Source: Chlorogloeopsis sp. ULAP01 (GTDB lineage: Bacteria > Cyanobacteriota > Cyanobacteriia > Cyanobacteriales > Nostocaceae). From it: a stretch of 64,000 nucleotides of DNA. Each line of letters begins with the position of its first letter. Position 1 is the first letter of the stretch. The stretch covers positions 1 to 64,000 of the forward strand of contig NZ_JAUDRH010000015.1 of assembly GCF_030381805.1 (NCBI RefSeq), read 5' to 3'. The translations under genes and the position numbers were made by a program. This document shows positions 1 to 7,433 of the stretch, piece by piece. The notes under the pieces are model-generated. The model was given only the letters and a program-made list of their open reading frames with translations. It had not been told where the DNA came from and ran no database searches.

Positions 1-145
1 TGAAGCAAGTTGTTGCGGCTAACAGAGTTGGGATCATCAACACGCCGAACCAACCTATGTATAGACGGTTGTCTGTGCTGGTGATCCACTCACAAAACCG
101 CTCCCATGCGTTGGCGCTTGTGCGTCTTTGTAGGGTTGTGGTCAT
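1..145 (-). CDS. psbA: Photosystem II D1 protein, N-terminal fragment
   Basis: Reading leftward from the ATG at 145 gives MTTTLQRRTSANAWERF, then a stretch with WITSTDNRLYIGWFGVLMIP. This is the hallmark start of the photosystem II reaction-centre protein D1, including the beginning of its first membrane helix. Only 48 codons are inside the window; the remaining roughly 310 residues lie beyond the left edge. D1 binds the reaction-centre cofactors and is turned over constantly under light, so the gene normally has a strong promoter; a good one is visible at 211-239. The fragment cannot show which D1 isoform this is, because the diagnostic residues (such as position 130) are outside. Confidence 0.97.
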   Translation of the reverse strand, partial: MTTTLQRRTSANAWERFCEWITSTDNRLYIGWFGVLMIPTLLAATTCF

Positions 146-180
146 TATTTTATGAGTGCTAGATTTTTTGAAAATCTTGA

Positions 181-202
181 GCGTAAGTTAATCTACTTAC
201 GC
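181..202 (-). promoter_or_regulatory. Hairpin at the 5' end of the psbA leader
   Basis: GCGTAAGT and ACTTACGC form a perfect 8-bp inverted repeat around a 6-nt loop. By the promoter call above, it would sit at or within a few bases of the psbA mRNA 5' end. A stem there could protect the transcript or control its decay, or the palindrome could be a protein-binding operator. The structure is seen; the role is inferred. Confidence 0.5.
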
Positions 203-210
203 GTGTCCTA

Positions 211-239
211 ATCTTAGAGGAAAGGTTGAGTTTTGTAAA
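211..239 (-). promoter_or_regulatory. psbA promoter (-35/-10)
   Basis: On the minus strand, TTTACA (234-239) and TAAGAT (211-216) are separated by exactly 17 nt and lie 66-94 nt before the psbA start codon. This fits a sigma-70 type promoter of the kind known for cyanobacterial psbA genes. Transcription would begin near 204, giving a leader of about 60 nt. The assignment is inferred from spacing and consensus. Confidence 0.7.
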
Positions 240-432
240 GGCTTTTGATTAGTTTTTATTTATAGTATTCAGGCAAAAAAATAACTAAATTAAATAGAAT
301 ATTATCTATGGATTTCATATTTTAAGAAATTTTATACCAATTTAAAAAATGATTAAGGGCAGATGTATTAATAAAATCCAGATAGATTACAGCAATTTCC
401 AATTCCATTTTCTAAAATCCAAAATCCGTCTT

Positions 433-473
433 GAAAAGCTTTGAGCGGAGGAAAACTCCGCTCAAAGCTTTTC
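433..473. repeat. 18-bp perfect hairpin repeat downstream of the HIT gene
   Basis: Two perfect 18-nt inverted arms (433-450 and 456-473) surround a 5-nt GAAAA loop. It lies about 40 nt past the stop of the HIT gene, but no T-run follows on either strand, so it is not a textbook terminator. It could still stop or protect a transcript, or be one of the palindromic repeats common in this genome. The rest of 146-513 shows AT-rich sequence and the psbA promoter, with no gene. Confidence 0.55.
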
Positions 474-513
474 GCAAAATCCAAAAAGTTCCATACCAGA
501 TCTATTTTGTGTA

Positions 514-864
514 TTAACCAGGAGGCCATGCCATATGTCTTCCCCCTAAAATATGCAGATGTAAATGGTAAACTGTTTGACCACCATCAGCACCCGTGTT
601 AATCACAACGCGATAGCCATCTGATAGCCCAGCTTGTTCGGCAACGTGTTTTGCAGTTAGTAGAAGATGGCCTAAAAGGGCAGCATCATCAGCATCAGCA
701 TCAGCGAGTTTGGGAATAGGTTTCTTGGGAATAACGAGGATATGAACGGGTGCTTGGGGATTAATGTCTTTAAATGCCAGCGCTAATTCATCCTCATAGA
801 TAATATTGGCTGGAATTTCTCGACGAATGATTTTGCTAAAAATTGTCTCTGTAGTTTCACTCAT
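514..864 (-). CDS. HIT family (histidine triad) nucleotide-binding protein
   Basis: A 116-residue protein with the full histidine-triad signature HLHLHILGG close to the C-terminus and the N-terminal IFSKIIRREIPA/YEDE pattern of the HINT/PKCI branch. Members are small cytosolic nucleoside phosphoramidate or AMP-lysine hydrolases that act as dimers; the middle His of the triad is the catalytic nucleophile. Length is normal for the family. It is divergent from comM (gap 66 nt). The physiological substrate in cyanobacteria is not known from sequence. Confidence 0.93.
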   Translation of the reverse strand: MSETTETIFSKIIRREIPANIIYEDELALAFKDINPQAPVHILVIPKKPIPKLADADADDAALLGHLLLTAKHVAEQAGLSDGYRVVINTGADGGQTVYHLHLHILGGRHMAWPPG

Positions 865-930
865 GCCAATTTACCTTTGCATCTGCTAGAGATTTTGTCA
901 TGTTTAGTGTGATTACAAAAATTTCAGCTA

Positions 931-2463
931 ATGCTTGCCAGAGTCTGGAGTGCATCGATTGTGGGTATCGACGCCATTAAAGTGGGTGTGGAAGTCGATA
1001 TTTCGGGCGGTTTGCCGGGAATAGTTGTTTTGGGCTTGCCTGACAGCGCTGTGCAAGAATCCAAGGAGAGGGTGAAGGCAACTTTAAAAAATGCAGGTTT
1101 TGCCTTTCCGATGCGAAAAATTGTGATTAATTTAACACCTGCTGATTTACGCAAGGAAGGGCCGTGTTTTGATTTGCCTATAAGTGTAGGAATATTGGCA
1201 GCTTCTGAGCAAGTTAATGCTGAGTTGTTGGAAAATTATCTTTTTTTAGGCGAAGTTTCTCTGGATGGGAGTTTGCGCGCAGTAGCTGGGGTATTGGCTA
1301 TTGCTGCGGCTGCTCAAAAAATGGGAATTACAAGTATGGTTGTTCCTGCTGATAATGCTCAAGAAGCTGCTCTGGTGCAAGGATTGGCTGTTTATGCTTT
1401 TAAAAATCTGTCAGATGTAGCTGATTTTTTGAATAATCCAGGGCGTTACAAGCCTGTGCAATTAGATAGTACTGAAGAGAGATTGCATACAGCGTATCTA
1501 CAAAGTGTAGATTTGCAGGATGTGAAAGGACAAGCTCATGCTCGTCGTGCTTTAGAAATTGCTGCTGCTGGAGGGCATAATTTAGTTTTTGTCGGCCCGC
1601 CAGGGAGTGGTAAAACTATGCTGGCAAGGCGTTTACCCGGAATTTTGCCAGTATTGTCTTTTTCAGAAGCCTTGGAAGTAACTCGCATTCATTCGGTAGC
1701 TGGTTTACTGAAAAATAGAGGCTCCTTGGTATGCGATCGCCCTTTTCGCAGCCCGCATCACTCAGCATCAGGCCCTTCTCTTGTTGGTGGTGGTAGCTTT
1801 CCCCGTCCTGGAGAAATTTCTCTAGCACATTTGGGTGTACTTTTCTTAGATGAGTTAACAGAATTTAAACGTGATGTTTTAGAATTTTTGCGCCAACCTT
1901 TAGAAGATGGCTTTGTGACGATTTCCCGTACTAGACAATCGGTAATGTTTCCTGCCCAGTTTACTTTGGTGGCTTCTACCAATCCTTGTCCTTGCGGTTA
2001 TTATGGCGATACGATCCAACAGTGTACCTGTTCGCCACGCCAGAGAGAGCAATATTGGGCGAAGCTTTCCGGCCCTTTAATGGATAGGATTGATTTGCAA
2101 GTTGCAGTAAATCGCCTAAAACCAGAGGAAATTATCCAAAAGCCCACAGGAGAATCATCAACAGTAGTTAGAGAAAGGGTACAAAAGGCACGCGATCGCG
2201 CTTGTGAACGCTTTCAATCCCAACCAAATCTGCGTTGTAATGCCCAAATGCAGAGCCGTCATCTACAAAAATGGTGCAAGTTAGATGATGCTGGTAAGAA
2301 TTTATTAGAAGGGGCAATTAAAAAATTAGGGCTGTCGGCAAGGGCAAGCGATCGCATTCTCAAAGTGGCGCGGACAATTGCAGACTTGGCAGGAGATGAC
2401 AACCTACAAGTCCATCATCTCGCTGAAGCAATTCAGTATCGCACTATAGACAGAATGCAGTGA
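931..2463 (+). CDS. comM: YifB/ComM family Mg-chelatase-like AAA+ ATPase
   Basis: 510 residues with the ComM architecture. An N-terminal S5/Lon-protease-like fold (VWSASIVGIDAIKVGVEVDISGGLPG) is followed by an AAA+ Mg-chelatase ChlI-like core with Walker A GPPGSGKT near residue 222, Walker B VLFLDEL, and a Cys-rich stretch (NPCPCGYYGD...CTCSP). A C-terminal lid (LSARASDRILKVARTIADLAG) ends the protein. ComM is a hexameric helicase that promotes branch migration when incoming single-stranded DNA recombines during natural transformation, as shown in Vibrio and Acinetobacter. Many cyanobacteria are naturally competent, so the same role is plausible here. The ATG at 931 gives the canonical N-terminus. 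Confidence 0.93.
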   Translation: MLARVWSASIVGIDAIKVGVEVDISGGLPGIVVLGLPDSAVQESKERVKATLKNAGFAFPMRKIVINLTPADLRKEGPCFDLPISVGILAASEQVNAELLENYLFLGEVSLDGSLRAVAGVLAIAAAAQKMGITSMVVPADNAQEAALVQGLAVYAFKNLSDVADFLNNPGRYKPVQLDSTEERLHTAYLQSVDLQDVKGQAHARRALEIAAAGGHNLVFVGPPGSGKTMLARRLPGILPVLSFSEALEVTRIHSVAGLLKNRGSLVCDRPFRSPHHSASGPSLVGGGSFPRPGEISLAHLGVLFLDELTEFKRDVLEFLRQPLEDGFVTISRTRQSVMFPAQFTLVASTNPCPCGYYGDTIQQCTCSPRQREQYWAKLSGPLMDRIDLQVAVNRLKPEEIIQKPTGESSTVVRERVQKARDRACERFQSQPNLRCNAQMQSRHLQKWCKLDDAGKNLLEGAIKKLGLSARASDRILKVARTIADLAGDDNLQVHHLAEAIQYRTIDRMQ

Positions 2464-2599
2464 AAAGTGAAGAGATGATACGCTCATGTCCAGCGATCGC
2501 TTTGTATAAATGTATTTTTCGTGGTGACTGTTAGTGGATAGTGCATAGAGGTTGGTAGTTAGTGGTAAACAACCAACAACTAATGTACAGATGCTTCAA

Positions 2600-2888
2600 A
2601 CAGCGCGTCTCTACCTACTACCTACTGTACGGGAGGCAGCGCGCCCTTGCGGAGCCAGTGCGGTGGTGAGCCAGCGCGCCCTTGCGGCTTTGCCGACTTG
2701 TAGCGACTGGCGAAAGGGTTCCCCGGCATAAAGGAGCCAGTGCGCCCTTGCGGGTTCCCCGCGTTGTAGACGCCCAGAGGGCGGCTTCCCGCAGGGTAGC
2801 ACCTGGCGTCACCTGGCGTCGGGTTAAGCGCGTTGTAGCGACTGGCGTCACCTGGCGTCGGGTTAAGCGCGTCGAGTGCGACTGCCGT
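2600..2888. repeat. GC-rich dispersed repeat cluster
   Basis: This block is far more GC-rich than its surroundings and is built from recurring words: GCGCCCTTGCGG (three times), CACCTGGCGTC, GGGTTAAGCGCGT and TGTAGCGACTGGCG. A 50-bp segment at 2761-2810 recurs without change, inverted, at 50604-50653; related shorter pieces lie at 29126-29160 and 57914-57950. Open frames crossing it are repeat translation, not genes. It looks like a mosaic of small mobile or recombining repeats in the 496-bp gap between comM and the dehydrogenase gene. Confidence 0.8.
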
Positions 2889-2948
2889 GCGGGTTTAGAA
2901 GATAAATCATCGGTTTTAGCCGTTCATATAATCAACGAAACTCGCCCC
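2889..2948. repeat. GCGGGTTTA...CTCGCCCC inverted-end repeat (copy 1)
   Basis: The ends (GCGGGTTTAGAAGATAAAT and CTCGCCCCTACTAAC) match copies at 5474-5534 and 61828-61885. This copy is more diverged: its arms no longer pair perfectly. It sits against the GC-rich repeat cluster. Confidence 0.6.
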
Positions 2949-2959
2949 TACTAACAATA

Positions 2960-3742
2960 TCAAGCTTTCAACAACGATTCTCCCCCATCAATCCAAACTT
3001 CAGTACCAGTGATATGACTGGAAGCATCCGACGCCAAAAACAATACTAATTGGGCTACCTGCTGTGATGTTCCAGGTTTACCATCAGTTAACGGAATTTC
3101 GCCTTCAGGAAACTCAACTGGTTCTTGCACTTTTTCTAGATCCTGCCTATCAGTATTTTCGTCAATATTTGTTTCAATCGCACCAGGACAAATCACATTT
3201 ACACGAATGCGGTGTTTTGCCAGTTCTAAAGCTACCATTTTGGTGAAAGCAACTTGAGCAGCTTTGGTACAAGAATAAGCTGTTGCTCCAGTGTTACTAA
3301 AGGTGCGCGTACCGTTAATCGATGATGTGATAATTACTGAACCACCTTGTTTTTTCAAGTAAGGCACGGCATATTTAACTGTCAAAAAAGTCCCTTTAAG
3401 ATTGACATTGATAGTTTGATCCCAATCTTCAGGTGTCAATTCTTCTATGGGAGCCCAAACCCCATTAATACCAGCGTTGGCAAAGACAATATCTAAATGT
3501 CCCCACTTGTCAATAATTGTCTGAATCGCTTTTTGCATTTCCTCTGGGTGCGAAATATCGGCAACAATAGGTATTGCTTCGCCATGATTATTATTAATTT
3601 CAGTGACAGCTTCTTCTAATTCGTCTTGAGAACGTCCCAGCGCTCCTATTTTGGCACCTTCTTTTGCAAATAGCTTTGCTGTTGCCTTAGCGATACCGGA
3701 ACCTGCTCCTGTGATGAGCGCTACTTTACCTGTAAGTTGCAT
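2960..3742 (-). CDS. SDR family NAD(P)-dependent oxidoreductase
   Basis: Classical short-chain dehydrogenase. From the start MQLTGKVALITG (3742) the protein has 260 residues with the cofactor motif TGAGSGIA, a NAG motif (FANAGING), the catalytic Ser in SSING, the Tyr/Lys pair YSCTK, and the PG motif (CPGAIETNI). The reading frame extends 23 codons further upstream to 3811, but those residues are not typical of the family, so the inner ATG is preferred. Its C-terminal GTEVWIDGGESLL is the usual SDR ending. The substrate cannot be told from sequence; glucose/ribitol dehydrogenase-like and 3-oxoacyl reductase-like enzymes share this pattern. Confidence 0.9.
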   Translation of the reverse strand: MQLTGKVALITGAGSGIAKATAKLFAKEGAKIGALGRSQDELEEAVTEINNNHGEAIPIVADISHPEEMQKAIQTIIDKWGHLDIVFANAGINGVWAPIEELTPEDWDQTINVNLKGTFLTVKYAVPYLKKQGGSVIITSSINGTRTFSNTGATAYSCTKAAQVAFTKMVALELAKHRIRVNVICPGAIETNIDENTDRQDLEKVQEPVEFPEGEIPLTDGKPGTSQQVAQLVLFLASDASSHITGTEVWIDGGESLLKA

Positions 3743-3811
3743 AAGATGATAGTCATTAGTCATTGGATAAAGATGCTTCGGAACCGAAGTGTCTTTACAA
3801 TTAGTAGTCAT

Positions 3812-4253
3812 ATGATGTCCGCCAAATCAGCCATAATAAATAGTTTGCAGTAAGGACTTTAGTCCTCACTATGAGTAAACATTTTTATTCAGTTTGATTA
3901 ACCGGACATGATATCAGTGGTGATAACGATAAATCAGTACTCACCAACGACTAACTTAGTTCTTTCTGGCTGCTATTTAATATAAAATCATGTCATTATT
4001 CATATTTCTAATGGCATAAAAATCTTATCTATCTAATTACATAAATATCTAGTAGGATAATTATATATATTTTTCTCGTTATTGTTTATAATTATCTCAC
4101 TTCAAATTTGAGTAATTTTTTAATATTTTATATCTTATATAAATTTTGATTACTGCAATCCTTAATTTCCATTTTCATAGATGATTTATTCTGAATTGTT
4201 TAATATTCAATTATTGTTGAAAATATTTTTCTTTATGTAATTCTTGAAAATAA
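3812..4253. other. AT-rich intergenic region
   Basis: No gene seen. It contains a small palindromic repeat of the type AGGACTTTAGTCCT near 3854-3867, which recurs in variant form near 21106, 29091 and 47668. The remainder is very AT-rich. Confidence 0.5.
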
Positions 4254-4652
4254 CTATTCTGATTTTTCTATATTTTTATTTTGCATTAATTCTCTTACAT
4301 TTTCAATAGGCAATCTTAATTCTTGGCTAATAGCTGCTTCCAGTAGAGTTAATTCTGTGATTGGAAACTCAAACTCTAATGCTTGGAGTACCGAGGAAAC
4401 TGTCTTAACTTTTACTTTAGAAATACCTTGACTTTTGTTTATTTCTGCCTTGATTGACATAATAATTATGTTAGGCTGCTTAGTTGATTGAGAATCAACT
4501 TTTAGGTATTTTGTGGTTTGATTAGAGCGACTGATCACCCAATCCATAACAAATCCACTCCCTACCCAAAAAGCTAATCCAAGTAGTGGCAAGGGTAACC
4601 AAAATTCTAATCCTAAAGAATGTAAGATTTTAAACCAACGGGATTGGATCAT
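4254..4652 (-). CDS. Hypothetical membrane protein, divergent from the rppA-like gene
   Basis: About 132 residues from the ATG at 4652 (an alternative start lies at 4670). One or two hydrophobic segments near the N-terminus (LGLEFWLPLPLLGLAFWVGSG) are followed by a soluble tail with IIIMSIKAEINKSQGISKVKVKTVSSVLQALEFEFP and a C-terminal helical region. I do not recognise the family. It begins within 70 nt of the response-regulator start on the opposite strand, so the two probably share a control region. It may be a membrane partner controlled by that two-component system. Confidence 0.6.
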   Translation of the reverse strand: MIQSRWFKILHSLGLEFWLPLPLLGLAFWVGSGFVMDWVISRSNQTTKYLKVDSQSTKQPNIIIMSIKAEINKSQGISKVKVKTVSSVLQALEFEFPITELTLLEAAISQELRLPIENVRELMQNKNIEKSE

Positions 4653-4721
4653 AACAAACTGGAGAAACAAGTTAGTGTCAGCCCATCTAAGATAAAGAAA
4701 AATAAATGCAGCGATCGCTCT

Positions 4722-5408
4722 ATGTTGATTTTACTGGTAGAAGACGATATAGCCCAATTAGAACCACTGCGATCGGCACTGTCAAAAGCAGGACATACCG
4801 TTGATGCCGTAGAAGATGGAGAAACCGCGCAATGGCTTTTATCTCAGAAAGATTATGACTTATTAATCTTAGACTGGATGCTTCCTAAAGTGAGCGGGGT
4901 TCAACTGTGCCAGGAATATCGAGGCTTAGGCAAAACCGCTCCGGTGCTGATGCTTACTGCAAAAGATACTACCCTAGATAAGGTAACGGGTTTGGATGCA
5001 GGTGCAGATGATTATTTAGTCAAACCAGTAGATATTGTGGAATTATTGGCGCGGGTAAGAGCCTTAGCTAGGCGTTCCCCGCTTTGGCAGGGAGATACTC
5101 TTTCCTTAGGAGATTTACATTTAAACTTGAATAACCTGACAATTGAGCGAAATCAGGTACTTGTTCAACTATCTGGACGCGAATTTCAATTGATGGAATA
5201 CTTAATGCGTCATCCGCATCAGGTTTTGTCTCACAATCAAATTGAACAAGCTCTTTGGGAATGGGGAACAGAACCAGAAAGTAACGCTGTCACAACACTA
5301 GTACGTAGACTACGACAGCGACTACAAGCAGTGGGAGCCAAAGATTGGCTAGAAAACGTCTACGGCATGGGCTATCGTCTGGGCATTCCAGAAAAAAGCG
5401 AAGAGTGA
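4722..5408 (+). CDS. rppA: OmpR/PhoB-type response regulator, RppA-like
   Basis: From the internal ATG at 4722 (MLILLVEDD, the natural start of a receiver domain) the protein has 228 residues. It has a receiver domain with the acidic pair E7/D8/D9, phosphoacceptor D51 (LILDWMLPK), the Thr in MLTAKD and Lys in YLVKPVD. A C-terminal winged-helix DNA-binding domain follows (LSGREFQLMEYLMRHP...VTTLVRRLRQRL...GMGYRLG). The frame stays open upstream to 4644, but those codons are not receiver sequence. It is followed by a histidine kinase gene. Similarity to cyanobacterial RppA, linked to redox control of photosynthesis genes in Synechocystis, is from memory; NrsR-like metal response is an alternative. 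Confidence 0.85.
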   Translation: MLILLVEDDIAQLEPLRSALSKAGHTVDAVEDGETAQWLLSQKDYDLLILDWMLPKVSGVQLCQEYRGLGKTAPVLMLTAKDTTLDKVTGLDAGADDYLVKPVDIVELLARVRALARRSPLWQGDTLSLGDLHLNLNNLTIERNQVLVQLSGREFQLMEYLMRHPHQVLSHNQIEQALWEWGTEPESNAVTTLVRRLRQRLQAVGAKDWLENVYGMGYRLGIPEKSEE

Positions 5409-5473
5409 GGGAGTGGGGAGATGGGGGAGATGAGGGAGATGGGGAGAGAACAACTAACTACTAACTACTGTAC

Positions 5474-5534
5474 GGGCGGGTTTAAAAGATAAATTGTCGA
5501 TTCTAACCCAAAGTTAATCAATAAAACCCGCCCC
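5474..5534. repeat. GGGCGGGTTT...AAACCCGCCCC inverted-end repeat (copy 2)
   Basis: A 61-bp unit whose ends can pair (GGGCGGGTTT with AAACCCGCCC) around an AT-rich loop. It lies between the response regulator and the kinase, after a run of G/A-rich heptamer-like repeats (5409-5445) and before GACTAAT heptamers (5544-5558). If transcribed with the operon it would form a hairpin between the two messages. Confidence 0.75.
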
Positions 5535-5560
5535 TACTAACCAATGACTAATGACTAATT

Positions 5561-6850
5561 ATGTTTGCTTTTGCTCGTAGCCGTCGTAACTTGGGTTATT
5601 TATTTGCATTGTCAATGGGGAGTATCCTTATTGTCTTTGCTGCCATAGCTTATTACTTGGGAGTAGAAGAGCAACTTCAGGTTTTTGATGAAGAACTTTA
5701 CTCAACAAGCAAATCAATTGCAGCAAATGCACGGTATCGTCTTTGGGCAGAGCGATCGCAGATCAATAAAGATGATATTCCTATTCTTGGCAATGGATTA
5801 TCACCAAGTAGCCAGGTAGTATATATTCGTTGGTACAATGCCAAGAAAAAATTAGTAGGATTTAGCGGTGCAAACCCTTCTAAACGATTAACAATCGCCC
5901 CTGGTTTTCACACCATTAAAATTAATGGTAACCAAATCAATACAAGTAGTAATAAAGTATGGCTGCGAGAATTAACGTTACCAGTAATACAAAACAATGC
6001 GTTAATTGGCTACCTACAAATTGCTGCTCCCTTAACACCATTACGTGAAAGTGTAGACAGAATTAGATTATTTTTGACACTAGGTGTACCAGTAACTTTA
6101 GGTGCGATCGGTATTACGGGTTGGTTTTTGGGGGGGCTGGCTATGCAGCCAACTCGTCGTGCCTATGAGCAACTACAGCGCTTTACTGCTGATGCTTCCC
6201 ATGAATTACGCGCTCCTGTTGCTGCTGTTTTGAGCAATGCACAAGTTGCATTGATGCCACCACATGATGAATCAGAGCAACGTTTTCGCTTGGAAAAAAT
6301 AGAAGAAATTGCTAAATCGATGAGTACTTTGATTAGCAATTTGCTGTTTTTAGCTCGTCATGAGGGGCCTTTTGATATTACAACTTTTAAAAATATTAAT
6401 CTTGTTGAACTGATGCGATCGCTTGTTGATGAATACCAAAAACAAGCTATTGCCAAAAAACTCGATTTTACATTTTACCTTTCCGAACAACCCTTGTATT
6501 TGAAAGCAGACGCAGATTTGTTAAGACAAGCTGTTAGCAACTTGCTTACTAATGCCTTCAAATACACCCCTAGTGGTGGCACTGTCAAGTTACGACTTTT
6601 GCTGCGCGGTTATCGAGCTATTATCCAAGTAGAAGACAACGGCATTGGCATTCCAGCCGAGGATTTACCCCATATTTTTGAAAGGTTTTATCGTGTAGAC
6701 ACAGTGCGATCGCGTCAAACAGGAGGCTTTGGTTTGGGATTGGCGATCGCCCAGCAAATTATTCAAGCACACGGAGGGCAAATTACTGCAAATAGTGTGT
6801 TGGATAAAGGTTCAATCTTTGAAATCCAACTTCCGCGTGTGGATAAATAA
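5561..6850 (+). CDS. rppB: Sensor histidine kinase, RppB-like
   Basis: 429 residues. Membrane helix 1 spans about residues 13-32, followed by a periplasmic sensor segment of about 135 residues and helix 2 at about 170-192. Then comes a HisKA domain with the phosphoacceptor H214 (DASHELRAPV) and an HATPase_c domain with N box (NLLTNAFKYTP), G1 (VEDNGIGIP), F box (IFERFYRVD) and G2 (GGFGLGLAIA). All catalytic boxes are intact. It follows the response regulator in the same direction (gap 152 nt containing repeats) and is almost certainly its partner. The signal sensed is not evident. Confidence 0.87.
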   Translation: MFAFARSRRNLGYLFALSMGSILIVFAAIAYYLGVEEQLQVFDEELYSTSKSIAANARYRLWAERSQINKDDIPILGNGLSPSSQVVYIRWYNAKKKLVGFSGANPSKRLTIAPGFHTIKINGNQINTSSNKVWLRELTLPVIQNNALIGYLQIAAPLTPLRESVDRIRLFLTLGVPVTLGAIGITGWFLGGLAMQPTRRAYEQLQRFTADASHELRAPVAAVLSNAQVALMPPHDESEQRFRLEKIEEIAKSMSTLISNLLFLARHEGPFDITTFKNINLVELMRSLVDEYQKQAIAKKLDFTFYLSEQPLYLKADADLLRQAVSNLLTNAFKYTPSGGTVKLRLLLRGYRAIIQVEDNGIGIPAEDLPHIFERFYRVDTVRSRQTGGFGLGLAIAQQIIQAHGGQITANSVLDKGSIFEIQLPRVDK

Positions 6851-6976
6851 GCTGCCTCCTAGCTATTAATAGGAGTTTTGATGTGAATATGCCTATTTTT
6901 CTCCTCAGTAATATCGCTGTGGCATATATAACATAGGTAAAATACATTGGATTTAAAGCTTTAAATTTACTTCATA

Positions 6977-7079
6977 ATACCAATTTGAAAAAAAAGAATG
7001 CGACAAATAGACATTGTAGAGACGTGCCATGGCACATCTCTACATCAGGATGTGTTGCAAACATTTTTTGAATCGGTAT
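6977..7079. mobile_element. MITE-like palindromic element
   Basis: A roughly 103-bp element whose outer ends are imperfect inverted repeats (ATACCAATTTGAAAAA on the left; ATACCGATTCAAAAAATG on the right, read inward). At its centre (7015-7044) is a 30-bp near-perfect palindrome around GCCATGGC. It encodes nothing. A sequence resembling its left end also occurs near 334. It looks like a non-autonomous miniature element; no transposase that could mobilise it is identifiable in the window. Confidence 0.6.
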
Positions 7080-7122
7080 AAGTATTCTCTTCCTAAACTC
7101 ATTAAATATATCAAAAAAATAT

Positions 7123-7155
7123 AGATCCGCGACTTTTCTAAAAAGTTGGGGATCT
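7123..7155. repeat. AGATCC-GACTTTT palindromic repeat (copy 1 of 3)
   Basis: An imperfect hairpin starting AGATCCGCGACTTTT and ending AAAGTTGGGGATCT. Sister copies are at 18919-18950 and 63356-63389. All three are intergenic. The rest of 6851-7433 carries the MITE-like element and the 107-bp repeat, and no gene. Confidence 0.7.
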
Positions 7156-7262
7156 TACAAGACACTTGTCATATTTTATTTGGTTATTTTACTTAAAAGA
7201 TAAAAGAGCCAATTTTTCATACCTTAAATATTTCGTAGCAACTGTGATGTAGAAACATTTCA

Positions 7263-7369
7263 TACTATTTCACGAAAAGGCTGATATGGATGTACCTCAC
7301 CGCCTACGGCACCTCCCCTTAGTAAGGGGAGGTTGGGAGGGGTTGAATATGAATCACTCAAAAAGTGAA
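7263..7369. repeat. 107-bp repeat, left copy (inverted partner at 23920-24026)
   Basis: This unit matches 23920-24026 read on the other strand over its full 107 bp with four differences. It contains a G/C-rich palindrome (CCTCCCCTTA...TAAGGGGAGG) and ends near TGATTC/ACTCAAAAAGTGAA. It lies 65 nt before the start of the methyltransferase gene. Short open frames through it are not credible genes. Confidence 0.85.
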
Positions 7370-7433
7370 CTGGTATCAGTCATAATTTGCTGCACTTTTT
7401 TGGAAAAAATAACTGAAACTACACTGGTTATTT

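Noticed and set aside
433..473. Rho-independent terminator for the HIT gene
   Set aside because: Perfect stem but no T-run on either strand, so it was listed as a repeat only.
2611..2954. Open frames of 60-90 codons in the GC-rich block
   Set aside because: They translate repeated words (VTWRRVKRV and similar) in overlapping frames on both strands; repeat DNA, not genes.
5409..5470. Possible CRISPR-like array of GGGAGATG units
   Set aside because: Units of 7-8 nt without spacers; a short tandem repeat.
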